64,000 bases of DNA from NCBI GenBank assembly GCA_036172665.1, contig JAYKNF010000070.1, positions 33,259 to 97,258 on the forward strand. The letters are read 5' to 3'. A model generated the notes under the pieces. It searched no databases, was not told the origin of the DNA, and saw nothing but the letters and a program-made list of their open reading frames with translations. The stretch is from Prosopocoilus inquinatus. Taxonomy: Eukaryota > Arthropoda > Insecta > Coleoptera > Lucanidae. Positions 25,036-38,102 of this stretch are shown here, one piece after another. Position numbers and translations under genes: made by a program. Every line of letters starts with the position of its first letter. Within the stretch, counting starts at the first letter, position 1.

Positions 25036-28000
25036 GTATCTAATCGATCCTTACTCATCTATCATGTTATTTGACGTTTGGATGGACTCCAGTAACTCTG
25101 ATGAGAGATACAAAGATTTCGGACGCAGCAGAAGCTGGAAATAGTTTTGAACGAAACAACACGTATTAGCGTTGTTCCTGTGATGTATCTAAACGATCCT
25201 TACTTTTCTATCATGTTATTTGACGTTTCGATGGACTCCAGTAACTCTGATGTGAGATACGACATTTTCGGACGCAGCAGAAGCTGGAAATAGTTTTAAA
25301 CGAAACAACACGTATTAGCGATGTTCCTGTGATGTATCTAAACGATCCTTACTCATCTATCATGTTATTAGACGTTTGGACGGACTCCAGTAACTCTGAT
25401 GTGAGATACAAAGTTCTCGGACGCAGTAGAAGCTGGAAATAGTTTTGAACGAAACAACAAGTATTAGCGTTGTTCCTGTGATGTATCTAAACGATCCTTA
25501 CTTATCTAACATGTTATTTAACGTTTGGATGGACTCCAGTAAGTCTGATGTGAGATAAAAAGTTTTTGGACGCAGCAGGAGCTGGAAATAGTTTTAAACG
25601 AAACAACACGTATTAGCGTTGTTCCTGTGCTGCATCTAATCGATCCTTACTTATCTATCATGTTATTTGACGTTTCGATGGACTCCAGTAACCCTGACGT
25701 GAGATACGATGTTCACAAAGTTTTGGGACGCAGCAGGAGCTGGAAATAGTTTTAAACGAAACAACACGTATTAGCGTTGTTCCTGTGCTGTATCTAATCG
25801 ATCCTTACTTATCTATCATGTTATTTGACGTTTCGATGGACTCAAGTAACTCTGATGTGAGAACGATGTTCTCGGACGCAGCAGAAGCTGGAAATAGTTT
25901 TAAACGAAACAACACGCATTAGCGTTGTTCCTGTGATGTATATAATCGATCCTTACTCATCTATCATGTTATTTGGCGTTTCGATGGACTCCAGTAACTT
26001 AGATGTGATATACGAAGTTCTCGGACGCAGCTGAAGCTAGAAATAGTTTTAAACGAAACAACACGCATTAGCGTTGTTCCTGTGATGTATCTAATCGATC
26101 CTTACTTATCTATCATGTTATTTGACGTTTGGATGGACTCCAGTAACCCTGACGTGAGATACGAAGTTTTCGGACGCAGCAGAAGCTGGAAATAGTTTTA
26201 AACGAAACAACACGCATTAGCGATGTTCCTGTGATGTATCTAATCGATCCTTACTCATCTATCATGTTATTTGACGTTTGGACGGACTCCAGTAACTCTG
26301 ATGAGAGATTCACAGTTCTCGGACGCAGTAGAAGCTGGAAATAGTTTTGAACGAAACAACACGTATTAGCGTTGTTCCTGTGATGTATCTAAACGATCCT
26401 TACTTATCTAACATGTTATTTGACGTTTGGATGGACTCCAGTAAGTCTGATGTGAGATACAAAGTTTTTGGACGCAGCAGGAGCTGGAAATAGTTTTAAA
26501 CGAAACAACACGTATTAACGTTGTGCCTGTGCTGTATCTAATCGATCCTTACTCATATATCATGTTACTTGGCGTTTCGATGGACTCCAGTAGCTCTGAT
26601 GTGAGATACCACGTTTTCGGACGCAGCAGAAGCTGGAAATAGTTTTAAACGAAACAACACGCATTAGCGTTGTTCCTGTGCTGTATCTAATCGATCCTTA
26701 CTTATCTATCATATTATTTGACGTTTCGATGGACTCCAGTAACTCTGATGTGAGATACGAAGTTTTCGGACGCAGCAGAAGCTGGAAATAGTTTTAAACG
26801 AAACAACACGCATTAGCGATGTTCCTGTGATGTATCTAATCGATCCTTACTCATCTATCATGTTATTTGACGTTTGGACGGACTCCAGTAACTCTGATGA
26901 GAGATTCACAGTTCTCGGACGCAGTAGAAGCTGGAAATAGTTTTGAATGAAACAACACGTATTAGCGTTGTTCCTGTGATGTATCTAAACGATCCTTACT
27001 TATCTAACATGTTATTTGACGTTTGGATGGACTCCAGTAAGTCTGATGTGAGATACAAAGTTTTTGGACGCAGCAGGAGCTGGAAATAGTTTTAAACGAA
27101 ACAACACGTATTAGCGTTGTGCCTGTGCTGTATCTAATCGATCCTTACTCATATATCATGTTACTTGGCGTTTCGATGGACTCCAGTAGCTCTAATGTGA
27201 GATACGACGTTTTCGGACGCAGCAGAAGCTGGAAATAGTTTTAAACGAAACAACACGTATTAGCGTTGTTCCTGTGATGTATCTAATCGATCCTTACTCA
27301 TCTATCATGTTATTTGACGTTTGGATGGACTCCAGTAACTCTGATGAGAGATACAAAGATTTCGGACGCAGCAGAAGCTGGAAATAGTTTTGAACGAAAC
27401 AACACGTATTAGCGTTGTTCCTGTGATGTATCTAAACGATCCTTACTTTTCTATCATGTTATTTGACGTTTCGATGGACTCCAGTAACTCTGATGTGAGA
27501 TACGACATTTTCGGACGCAGCAGAAGCTGGAAATAGTTTTAAACGAAACAACACGTATTAGCGATGTTCCTGTGATGTATCTAAACGATCCTTACTCATC
27601 TATCATGTTATTAGACGTTTGGACGGACTCCAGTAACTCTGATGTGAGATACAAAGTTTTTGGACGCAGCAGGAGCTGGAAATAGTTTTAAACGAAACAA
27701 CACGTATTAGCGTTGTTCCTGTGCTGTATCTAATCGATCCTTACTTATCTATCATATTATTTGACGTTTCGATGGACTCCAGTAACTCTGATGTGAAATA
27801 CGAAGTTCTCGGACGCAGTAGAAGCTGGAAATAGTTTTGAACGAAACAACACGTATTAGCGTTGTTCCTGTGATGTATCTAAACGATCCTTACTTATCTA
27901 ACATGTTATTTAACGTTTGGATGGACTCCAGTAAGTCTGATGTGAGATACAAAGATTTCGGACGCAGCAGAAGCTGGAAATAGTTTTGAACGAAACAACA

Positions 28001-30147
28001 CGTATTAGCGTTGTTCCTGTGATGTATCTAAACGATCCTTACTTTTCTATCATGTTATTTGACGTTTCGATGGACTCCAGTAACTCTGATGTGAGATACG
28101 ACATTTTCGGACGCAGCAGAAGCTGGAAATAGTTTTAAACGAAACAACACATATTAGCGATGTTCCTGTGATGTATCTAAACGATCCTTACTCATCTATC
28201 ATGTTATTAGACGTTTGGACGGACTCCAGTAACTCTGATGTGAGATACAAAGTTTTTGGACGCAGCAGGAGCTGGAAATAGTTTTAAACGAAACAACACG
28301 TATTAGCGTTGTTCCTGTGCTGTGTCTAATCGATCCTTACTTATCTATCATATTATTTGACGTTTCGATGGACTCCAGTAACTCTGATGTGAGATACGAA
28401 GTTTTCGGACGCAGCAGAAGCTGGAAATAGTTTTAAACGAAACAACACGCATTAGCGATGTTCCTGTAATGTATCTAATCGATCCTTACTCATCTATCAT
28501 GTTATTTGACGTTTGGATGGACTCCAGTAACCCTGACGTGAGATACGAAGTTTTCGGACGCAGCTGAAGCTGGAAATAGTTCTAAACGAAACAACACGTA
28601 TTAGCGTTGTTCCTGTGCTGTATCTAATCGATCCTTCCTCATATATCATGTTATTTGGCGTTTCGATGGACTCCAGTAACTCTTATGTGAGATACGACGT
28701 TTTCGGACGCAGCAGAAGCTGGAAATAGTTTTAAACGAAACAACACGTATTAGCGTTGTTCCTGTGATGTATCTAATCGATCCTTACTCATCTATCATGT
28801 TATTTGATGTTTGGATGGACTCCAGTAACTCTGATGAGGGATACAAAGATTTCGGACGCAGCAGAAACTGGAAATAATTTTGAACGAAACAACACGTATT
28901 AGCGTTGTTCCTGTGATGTATCTAAACGATCCTTACTTTTCTATCATGTTATTTGACGTTTCGATGGACTCCAGTAACTCTGATGTGAGATACGAAGTTT
29001 TCGGACGCAGCAGAAGCTGGAAATAGTTTTAAACGAAACAACACGCATTAGCGATGTTCCTGTGATGTATCTAATCGATCCTTACTCATCTATCATGTTA
29101 TTTGACGTTTGGACGGACTCCAGTAACTCTGATGAGAGATTCACAGTTCTCGGACGCAGTAGAAGCTGGAAGTAGTTTTGAACGAAACAACACGTATTAG
29201 CGTTGTTCCTGTGATGTATCTAAACGATCCTTACTTATCTAACATGTTATTTGACGTTTGGATGGACTCCAGTAAGTCTGATGTGAGATACAAAGTTTTT
29301 GGACGCAGCAGGAGCTGGAAATAGTTTTAAACGAAACAACACTTATTAGCGTTGTGCCTGTGCTGTATCTAATCGATCCTTACTCATATATCATGTTACT
29401 TGGCGTTTCGATGGACTCCAGTAGCTCTAATGTGAGATACGACGTTTTCGGACGCAGCAGAAGCTGGAAATAGTTTTAAACGAAACAACACGCATTAGCG
29501 ATGTTCCTGTAATGTATCTAATCGATCCTTACTCATCTATCATGTTATTTGACGTTTGGATGGACTCCAGTAACCCTGACGTGAGATACGAAGTTTTCGG
29601 ACGCAGCTGAAGCTGGAAATAGTTTTAAACGAAACAACACGTATTAGCGTTGTTCCTGTGCTGTATCTAATCGATCCTTCCTCATATATCATGTTATTTG
29701 GCGTTTCGATGGACTCCAGTAACTCTTATGTGAGATACGACGTTTTCGGACCCAGCAGAAGCTGGAAATAGTTTTAAACGAAACAACACGTATTAGCGTT
29801 GCTCCTGTGATGTATCTAATCGATCCTTACTCATCTATCATGTTATTTGATGTTTGGATGGACTCCAGTAACTCTGATGAGGGATACAAAGATTTCGGAC
29901 GCAGCAGAAACTGGAAATAATTTTGAACGAAACAACACGTATTAGCGTTGTTCCTGTGATGTATCTAAACGATCCTTACTTTTCTATCATGTTATTTGAC
30001 GTTTCGATGGACTCCAGTAACTCTGATGTGAGATACGAAGTTTTCGGACGCAGCAGAAGCTGGAAATAGTTTTAAACGAAACAACACGCATTAGCGATGT
30101 TCCTGTGATGTATCTAATCGATCCTTACTCATCTATCATGTTATTTG
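24627..30147 (+). repeat. 37-monomer higher-order repeat (5521 bp), copy 2
   Basis: Immediately follows copy 1 and repeats it monomer for monomer. Identity ends at 30148, where 'ttatttggcg' replaces 'ttatttgacg'. Copy-specific changes include 'tatataatcg' (about 25941), 'gaatgaaac' (about 26945), 'gtgtctaa' (about 28323), 'gaagtag' (about 29169) and 'cacttattagcg' (about 29341). The high identity and single perfect offset point to one recent tandem duplication. Confidence 0.88.
25711..25725 (+). repeat. +9-bp out-of-register junction (37-mer copy 2)
   Basis: Exact copy of the 20190 junction at +5521 bp, inherited through the 37-mer duplication. A one-base-short monomer ('gagaacgatg', 25860) follows one monomer later, as in copy 1. 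Confidence 0.85.
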
Positions 30148-31281
30148 GCGTTTCGATGGACTCCAGTAACTTTGATGTGAGATACGAAGTTCTCGGACGC
30201 AGCTGAAGCTGGAAATAGTTTTAAATGAAACAACACTTATTAGCGTTGTTCCTGTGATGTATCTAATCGATCCTTACTCATCTATCATGTTATTTGATGT
30301 TTGGATGGACTCCAGTAACTCTGATGAGGGATACAAAGATTTCGGACGCAGCAGAAACTGGAAATAATTTTGAACGAAACAACACGTATTAGCGTTGTTC
30401 CTGTGATGTATCTAATCGATCCTTACTCATATATCATGTTACTTGGCGTTTCGATGGACTCCAGTAGCTCTAATGTGAGATACGACGTTTTCGGACGCAG
30501 CAGAAGCTGGAAATAGTTTTAAACGAAACAACACGCATTAGCGATGTTCCTGTAATGTATCTAATCGATCCTTACTTATCTAACATGTTATTTGACGTTT
30601 GGATGGACTCCAGTAAGTCTGATGTGAGATACAAAGTTTTTGGACGCAGCAGGAGCTGGAAATAGTTTTAAACGAAACAACACGTATTAGCGTTGTTCCT
30701 GTGATGTATCTAAACGATCCTTACTTATCTAACATGTTATTTGACGTTTGGATGGACTCCAGTAAGTCTGATGTGAGATACAAAGTTTTTGGACGCAGCA
30801 GGAGCTGGAAATAGTTTTAAACGAAACAACACGTATTAGCGTTGTGCCTGTGCTGTATCTAATCGATCCTTACTCATATATCATGTTACTTGGCGTTTCG
30901 ATGGACTCCAGTAGCTCTAATGTGAGATACGACGTTTTCGGACGCAGCAGAAGCTGGAAATAGTTTTAAACGAAACAACACGCATTAGCGATGTTCCTGT
31001 AATGTATCTAATCGATCCTTACTCATCTATCATGTTATTTGACGTTTGGATGGACTCCAGTAACCCTGACGTGAGATACGAAGTTTTCGGACGCAGCTGA
31101 AGCTGGAAATAGTTTTAAACGAAACAACACGTATTAGCGTTGTTCCTGTGGTGTATCTAATCGATCCTTCCTCATATATCATGTTATTTGGCGTTTCGAT
31201 GGACTCAAGTAACTCTTATGTGAGATACGACGTTTTCGGACGCAGCAGAAGCTGGAAATAGTTTTAAACGAAACAACACGC
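30110..31281 (+). repeat. Block R5, copy 2, joining the 37-mers to the next domain
   Basis: Copy of 13108-14279 at +17002 bp, about 7.9 monomers. It begins at or just before the end of 37-mer copy 2 and ends at 31281, where 'cacgtattag' gives way to 'cacgcattag' and a 'gatgaactcc...gacgtcttcgg' monomer not seen upstream. It marks the border between the upstream and downstream subtype domains. Confidence 0.82.
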
Positions 31282-31439
31282 ATTAGCGTTGTTCCTGTGA
31301 TGTATCTAATCGATCCTTACTTATCTATCATGTTATTTGACGTTTCGATGAACTCCAGTAACTCTGATGTGAGATACGACGTCTTCGGACGCAGCAGAAG
31401 CTGGAAATAATTTTAAACGAAACAACACGTATTAGCGTT

Positions 31440-34400
31440 GTTCCTGTGATGTATCTAATCGATCCTTACTCATCTATCATATTATTTGACGTTTGGATGG
31501 ACTCCAGTAACTCTGATGAGAGATACAAAGATTTCGGACGCAGCAGAAGCTGGAAATTGTTTTGAACGAAACAACACCTATTAGCGTTGTTCCTGTGATG
31601 TATCTAAGCGATCCTTACTTATCTAACATGTTATTTGACGTTTGGATGGACTCCAGTAAGTCTGATGTGAGATACAAAGTTTTGGGACGCAGCAGGAGCT
31701 GGAAATAGTTTTAAACGAAACAACACGTATTAGCGTTGTTCCTGTGATGTATCTAATCGATCCTTACTCATCTATCATGTTATTTGACGTTTGGACGGAC
31801 TCCAGTAACTCTGATGAGAGATACAAAGTTCTCGGACGCAGTAGAAGCTGGAAATAGTTTTGAACGAAACAACACGTATTAGCGTTGTTCCTGTGATGTA
31901 TCTAATCGATCCTTACTTATCTATCATGTTATTTGACGTTTGGATATACTTCAGTAACCCTGATGTGAGATACGAAGTTCTCGGACGCAGCTGAAGCTAG
32001 AAATAGTTTTAAACGAAACAACACGCATTAGCGTTATTCCTGTGATGTATCTAATCGATTCTTACTTATCTAACATGTTATTTGACATTTGGATGGACTC
32101 CAGTAAGTCTGATGTGAGATACAAAGTTTTGGGACGCAGCAGGAGCTGGAAATAGTTTTAAACGAAACAACACGTATTAGCGTTGTTCCTGTGCTGTATC
32201 TAATCGATCCTTACTTATCTATCATGTTATTTGACGTTTCGATGGACTCCAGTAACTCTGATGTGAGATACGAAGTTTTCGGACGCAGCAGAAGCTGGAA
32301 ATAGTTTTAAACGAAACAACACGCATTAGCGATGTTCCTGTGATGTATCTAAACGATCCTTACTCATCTATCATGTTATTTGACGTTTGGACGGACTCCA
32401 GTAGCTCTGATGTGAGATACGACGTTCTCGGACGCAGCAGAAGCTGGAAATAGTTTTAAACGAAACAACACGCATTAGCGTTGTTCCTCTGATGTAACTA
32501 ATCGATCCTTACTCATCTATCATGTTATTTGGCGTTTCGATGGACTCCAGTAACTTTGATGTGAGATACGAAGTTCTCGGACGCAGCTGAAGCTGGAAAT
32601 AGTTTTAAAAGAAACAACACGTATTAGCGTTGTTCCTGTGCTGTATCTAATCGATCCTTACTTATCTATCATGTTATTTGACGTTTCGATGGACTCCAGT
32701 AACTCTGATGTGGGATACGAAGTTTTCGGACGCAGCAGAAGCTGGAAATAATTTTGAACGAAACAACACCTATTAGCGTTGTTCCTGTGATGTATCTAAA
32801 CGATCCTTACTTATCTAACATGTTATTTGACGTTTGGATGGACTCCAGTAAGTCTGATGTGAGATACAAAGTTTTGGAACGCAGCAGAAGCTGGAAATAG
32901 TTTTAAACGAAACAACACGCATTAGCGTTGTTCCTGTGATGTATCTAATCGATCCTTACTTATCTATCATGTTATTTGACGTTTCGATGAACTCCAGTAA
33001 CTCTGATGTGAGATACGACGTCTTCGGACGCAGCAGAAGCTGGAAATAATTTTAAACGAAACAACACGTATTAGCGTTGTTCCTGTGATGTATCTAATCG
33101 ATTCTTACTCATCTATCATATTATTTGACGTTTGGATGGACTCCAGTAACTCTGATGAGAGATACAAAGTTTTGGGACGCAGCAGGAGCTGGAAATAGTT
33201 TTAAACGAAACAACACGTATTAGCGTTGTTCCTGTGATGTATCTAATCGATCCTTACTCATCTATCATGTTATTTGACGTGTGGACGGACTCCAGTAACT
33301 CTGATGAGAGATACAAAGTTCTCGGACGCAGTAGAAGCTGGAAATAGTTTTGAACGAAACAACACGTATTAGCGTTGTTCCTGTGATGTATCTAATCGAT
33401 CCTTACTTATCTATCATGTTATTTGACGTTTGGATATACTTCAGTAACCCTGATGTGAGATACGAAGTTCTCGGACGCAGCTGAAGCTAGAAATAGTTTT
33501 AAACGAAACAACACGCATTAGCGTTGTTCCTGTGATGTATCTAATCGATCCTTACTCATCTATCATATTATTTGACGTTTGGATGGACTCCAGTAACTCT
33601 GATGAGAGATACAAAGATTTCGGACGCAGCAGAAGCTGGAAATTGTTTTGAACGAAACAACACCTATTAGCGTTGTTCCTGTGATGTATCTAAGCGATCC
33701 TTACTTATCTAACATGTTATTTGACGTTTGGATGGACTCCAGTAAGTCTGATGTGAGATACAAAGTTTTGGGACGCAGCAGGAGCTGGAAATAGTTTTAA
33801 ACGAAACAACACGTATTAGCGTTGTTCCTGTGATGTATCTAATCGATCCTTACTCATCTATCATGTTATTTGACGTGTGGACGGACTCCAGTAACTCTGA
33901 TGAGAGATACAAAGTTCTCGGACGCAGTAGAAGCTGGAAATAGTTTTGAACGAAACAACACGTATTAGCGTTGTTCCTGTGATGTATCTAATCGATCCTT
34001 ACTTATCTATCATGTTATTTGACGTTTGGATATACTTCAGTAACCCTGATGTGAGATACGAAGTTCTCGGACGCAGCTGAAGCTAGAAATAGTTTTAAAC
34101 GAAACAACACGCATTAGCGTTATTCCTGTGATGTATCTAATCGATTCTTACTTATCTAACATGTTATTTGACGTTTGGATGGACTCCAGTAAGTCTGATG
34201 TGAGATACAAAGTTTTGGGACGCAGCAGGAGCTGGAAATAGTTTTAAACGAAACAACACGTATTAGCGTTGTTCCTGTGCTGTATCTAATCGATCCTTAC
34301 TTATCTATCATGTTATTTGACGTTTCGATGGACTCCAGTAACTCTGATGTGAGATACGAAGTTTTCGGACGCAGCAGAAGCTGGAAATAGTTTTAAACGA

Positions 34401-34961
34401 AACAACACGCATTAGCGATGTTCCTGTGATGTATCGAAACGATCCTTACTCATCTATCATGTTATTTGACGTTTGGACGGACTCCAGTAGCTCTGATGTG
34501 AGATACGACGTTCTCGGACGCAGCAGAAGCTGGAAATAGTTTTAAACGAAACAACACGCATTAGCGTTGTTCCTCTGATGTAACTAATCGATCCTTACTC
34601 ATCTATCATGTTATTTGGCGTTTCGATGGACTCCAGTAACTTTGATGTGAGATACGAAGTTCTCGGACGCAGCTGAAGCTGGAAATAGTTTTAAAAGAAA
34701 CAACACGTATTAGCGTTGTTCCTGTGCTGTATCTAATCGATCCTTACTTATCTATCATGTTATTTGACGTTTCGATGGACTCCAGTAACTCTGATGTGGG
34801 ATAAGAAGTTTTCGGACGCAGCAGAAGCTGGAAATAATTTTGAACGAAACAACACCTATTAGCGTTGTTCCTGTGATGTATCTAAACGATCCTTACTTAT
34901 CTAACATGTTATTTGACGTTTGGATGGACTCCAGTAAGTCTGATGTGAGATACAAAGTTTT
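31440..34961 (+). repeat. Fourteen-monomer repeat (2086 bp offset)
   Basis: About 31440-32875 matches about 33526-34961 at exactly 2086 bp (14 x 149). Markers are 'ttcctctgatgtaac' (near 32484 and 34570), 'aaattgttttg', 'cacctattag', 'ggatatacttcag' and 'gatgtgggata'. A four-monomer (596-bp) echo sits inside it: 'gacgtgtggacgg' at about 33276 and 33872. The first monomer of the insert, near 33170, is chimeric: it switches from the 'gagagatacaaag' subtype to 'ttttgggacgc', so one monomer is missing relative to its later copy near 52.4 kb. Confidence 0.75.
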
Positions 34962-37900
34962 GGGACGCAGCAGGAGCTGGAAATAGTTTTAAACGAAACA
35001 ACACGTATTAGCGTTGTTCCTGTGATGTATCTAATCGATCCTCACTCATCTATCATGTTATTTGTCGTTTGGACGGACTCCAGTAACTCTTATGAGAGAT
35101 TCAAAGTTCTCGGACGCAGTAGAAGCTGGAAATAGTTTTGAACGAAACAACACGTATTAGCGTTGTTCCTGTGATGTATCTAAACGATCCTTGCTTATCT
35201 AACATGTTATTTGACGTTTGGATGGACTCCAGTAAGTCTGATGTGAGATACAAAGTTTTGGGACGCAGCAGGAGCTGGAAATAGTTTTAAACGAAACAAC
35301 ACGTATTAGCGTTGTTCCTGTGATGTATCTAATCGATCCTTACTCATCTATCATGTTATTTGACGTTTGGACGGACTCCAGTAACTCTGATGAGAGATAC
35401 AAAGTTCTCGGACGCAGTAGAAGCTGGAAATAGTTTTGAACGAAACAACACGTATTAGCGTTGTTCCTGTGATGTATCTAAACGATCCTTACTTATCTAA
35501 CATGTTATTTGACGTTTGGATGGACTCCAGTAAGTCTGATGTGAGATACGACGTTTTCGGAGGCAGCAGAAGCTGGAAATAGTTTTTAACGAAACAACAC
35601 GCATTAGCGTTGTTCCTGTGATGTATCTAATCGATCCTTACTTATCTATCATGTTATTTGACGTTTGGATGGACTCCAGTAACCCTGACGTGAGATACGA
35701 TGTTCTCGGACGCAGCAGAAGCTGGAAATAGTTTTAAACGAAACAACACGCATTAGCGTTGTTCCTGTGTAGCATTTAATCGATCCTTACTCATCTATCA
35801 TGTTATTTGGCGTTTCGATGGACTCCAGTAACTCTGATGTGAGATACGACGTTTTCGGACGCAGCAGAAGCTGGAAATAGTTTTAAACGAAACAACACGT
35901 ATTAGCGTTGTTCCTGTGATGTATCTAATCGATCCTTACTCATCTATCATGTTATTTGACGTTTCGATGGACTCCAGTAACTCTGATGTGAGATACGAAG
36001 TTCTCGGACGCAGCAGAAGCTGGAAATAATTTTGAATGAAACAACACGTATTAGCGTTGTTCCTGTGATGTATCTAAACGATCCTTACTTATCTATCATG
36101 TTATTTAACGTTTGGATGGACTCCAGTAAGTCTGATGTGAGATACAAAGTTTTTGGACGCAGCAGGAGCTGGAAATAGTTTTGAACGAAACAACACGTAT
36201 TAGCGTTGTTCCTGTGATGTATCTAAACGATCCTTACTTATCTAACATGTTATTTGACGTTTGGATGGACTCCAGTAAGTCTGATGTGAGATACAAAGTT
36301 TTTGGACGCAGCAGGAGCTGGAAATAGTTTTAAACGAAACAACAGGTATTAGCGTTGTTCCTGTGCTGTATCTAATCGATCCTTACTCATATATCATGTT
36401 ACATGGCGTTTCGATGGACTCCAGTAGCTCTGATGTGAGATACGACGTTTTCGGACGCAGCAGAAGCTGGAAATAGTTTTAAACGGAACAACACGCATTA
36501 GCGTTGTTCCTGTGATGTATCTAATCGATCCTTACTCATCTATCATGTTATTTGACGTTTGGACGGACTCCAGTAACTCTGATGAGAGATACAAAGTTCT
36601 CGGACTCAGTAGAAGCTGGAAATAGTTTTGAACGAAACAACACGTATTAGCGTTGTTCCTGTGATGTATCTAAACGATCCTTACTTATCTAACATGTTAT
36701 TTGACGTTTGGATGGACTCCAGTAAGTCTGATGTGAGATACAAAGTGTTTGGACACAGCAGGAGCTGGAAATAGTTTTAAACGAAACAACACGTATTAGC
36801 GTTGTTCCTGTGATGTATCTAAACGATCCTTACTTATCTAACATGTTATTTAACGTTTGGATGGACTCCAGTAAGTCTGATGTGAGATACAAAGTTTTTG
36901 GACGCAGCAGAAGCTGGAAATAGTTTTAAACGAAACAACACGCATTAGCGTTGTTCCTGTGTAGCATCTAATCGATCCTTACTCATCTATCATGTTATTT
37001 GGCGTTTCGATGGACTCAAGTAACTCTGATGTGAGATACGAAGTTTTCGGACGCAGCAGAAGCTGGAAATAGTTTTAAACGAAACAACACGCATTAGCGA
37101 TGTTCCTGTGATGTATCTAGACGATCCTTACTCATCTATCATGTTATTTGACGTTTGGACGGACTCCAGTAACTCTGATGTGAGATACAAAGTTCTCGGA
37201 CGCAGCAGAAGCTGGAAACAATTTTGAACGAAACAACACGTATTAGCGTTGTTCCTGTGATGTATCTAAACGATCCTTACTTATCTAACATGTTATTTAA
37301 TGTTTGGATGGACTCCAGTATGTCTGATGTGAGTTACAAAGTTCTTGGACGCAGCAGGAGCTGGAAATAGTTTTAAACGAAACAACACGTATTAGCGTTG
37401 TTCCTGTGCTGTATCTAATCGATCCTTACTTATCTATAATGTTATTTGACGTTTCGATGGACTCCAGTAACTCTGATGTGAGATACGACGTTTTCGGACG
37501 CAGCAGAAGCTTGAAATAGTTTGAAACGAAACAACACGTATTAGCGTTGTTCCTGTGATGTATCTAATCGATCCTTACTCATCTATCATGTTATTTGACG
37601 TTTGGATGGACTCCAGTAACTCTGATGAGAGATACAAAGATTTCGGACGCAGCAGAAGCTGGAAATAGTTTTGAACGAAACAACACCTATTAGCGTTGTT
37701 CCTGTGATATATCTAAACGATCCTTACTTATCTAATATGTTATTTGACGTTTGGATGGACTCCAGTAAGTCTGATGTGAGATACAAAGTTTTGGGACGCA
37801 GCAGGAGCTGGAAATAGTTTTAAACGAAACAACACGTATTAGCGTTGTTCCTGTGATGTATCTAATCGATCCTTACTCATCTATCATGTTATTTGACGTT

Positions 37901-38082
37901 TGGACGAACTCCAGTAACTCTGATGAGAGATACAAAGTTCTCGGACGCAGTAGAAGCTGGAAATTGTTTTGAACGAAACAACACGTATTAGCGTTATTCC
38001 TGTGATGTATCTAATCGATCCTTACTCATCTATCATGTTATTTGGCGTTTCGATGGACTCCAGTAACTTGGATGTGAGATAA

Positions 38083-38102
38083 GAAGTTCCCAAAGTTTTG
38101 GG
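38083..38102 (+). repeat. +9-bp out-of-register junction, second family
   Basis: 'gataagaagttc' is joined to 'ccaaagttttgggatgc', again +9 bp at the same phase. The left half comes from a different subtype ('ttggcg...gtaacttgg') than at 20190, while the right half and the following monomer agree with it. Confidence 0.78.
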
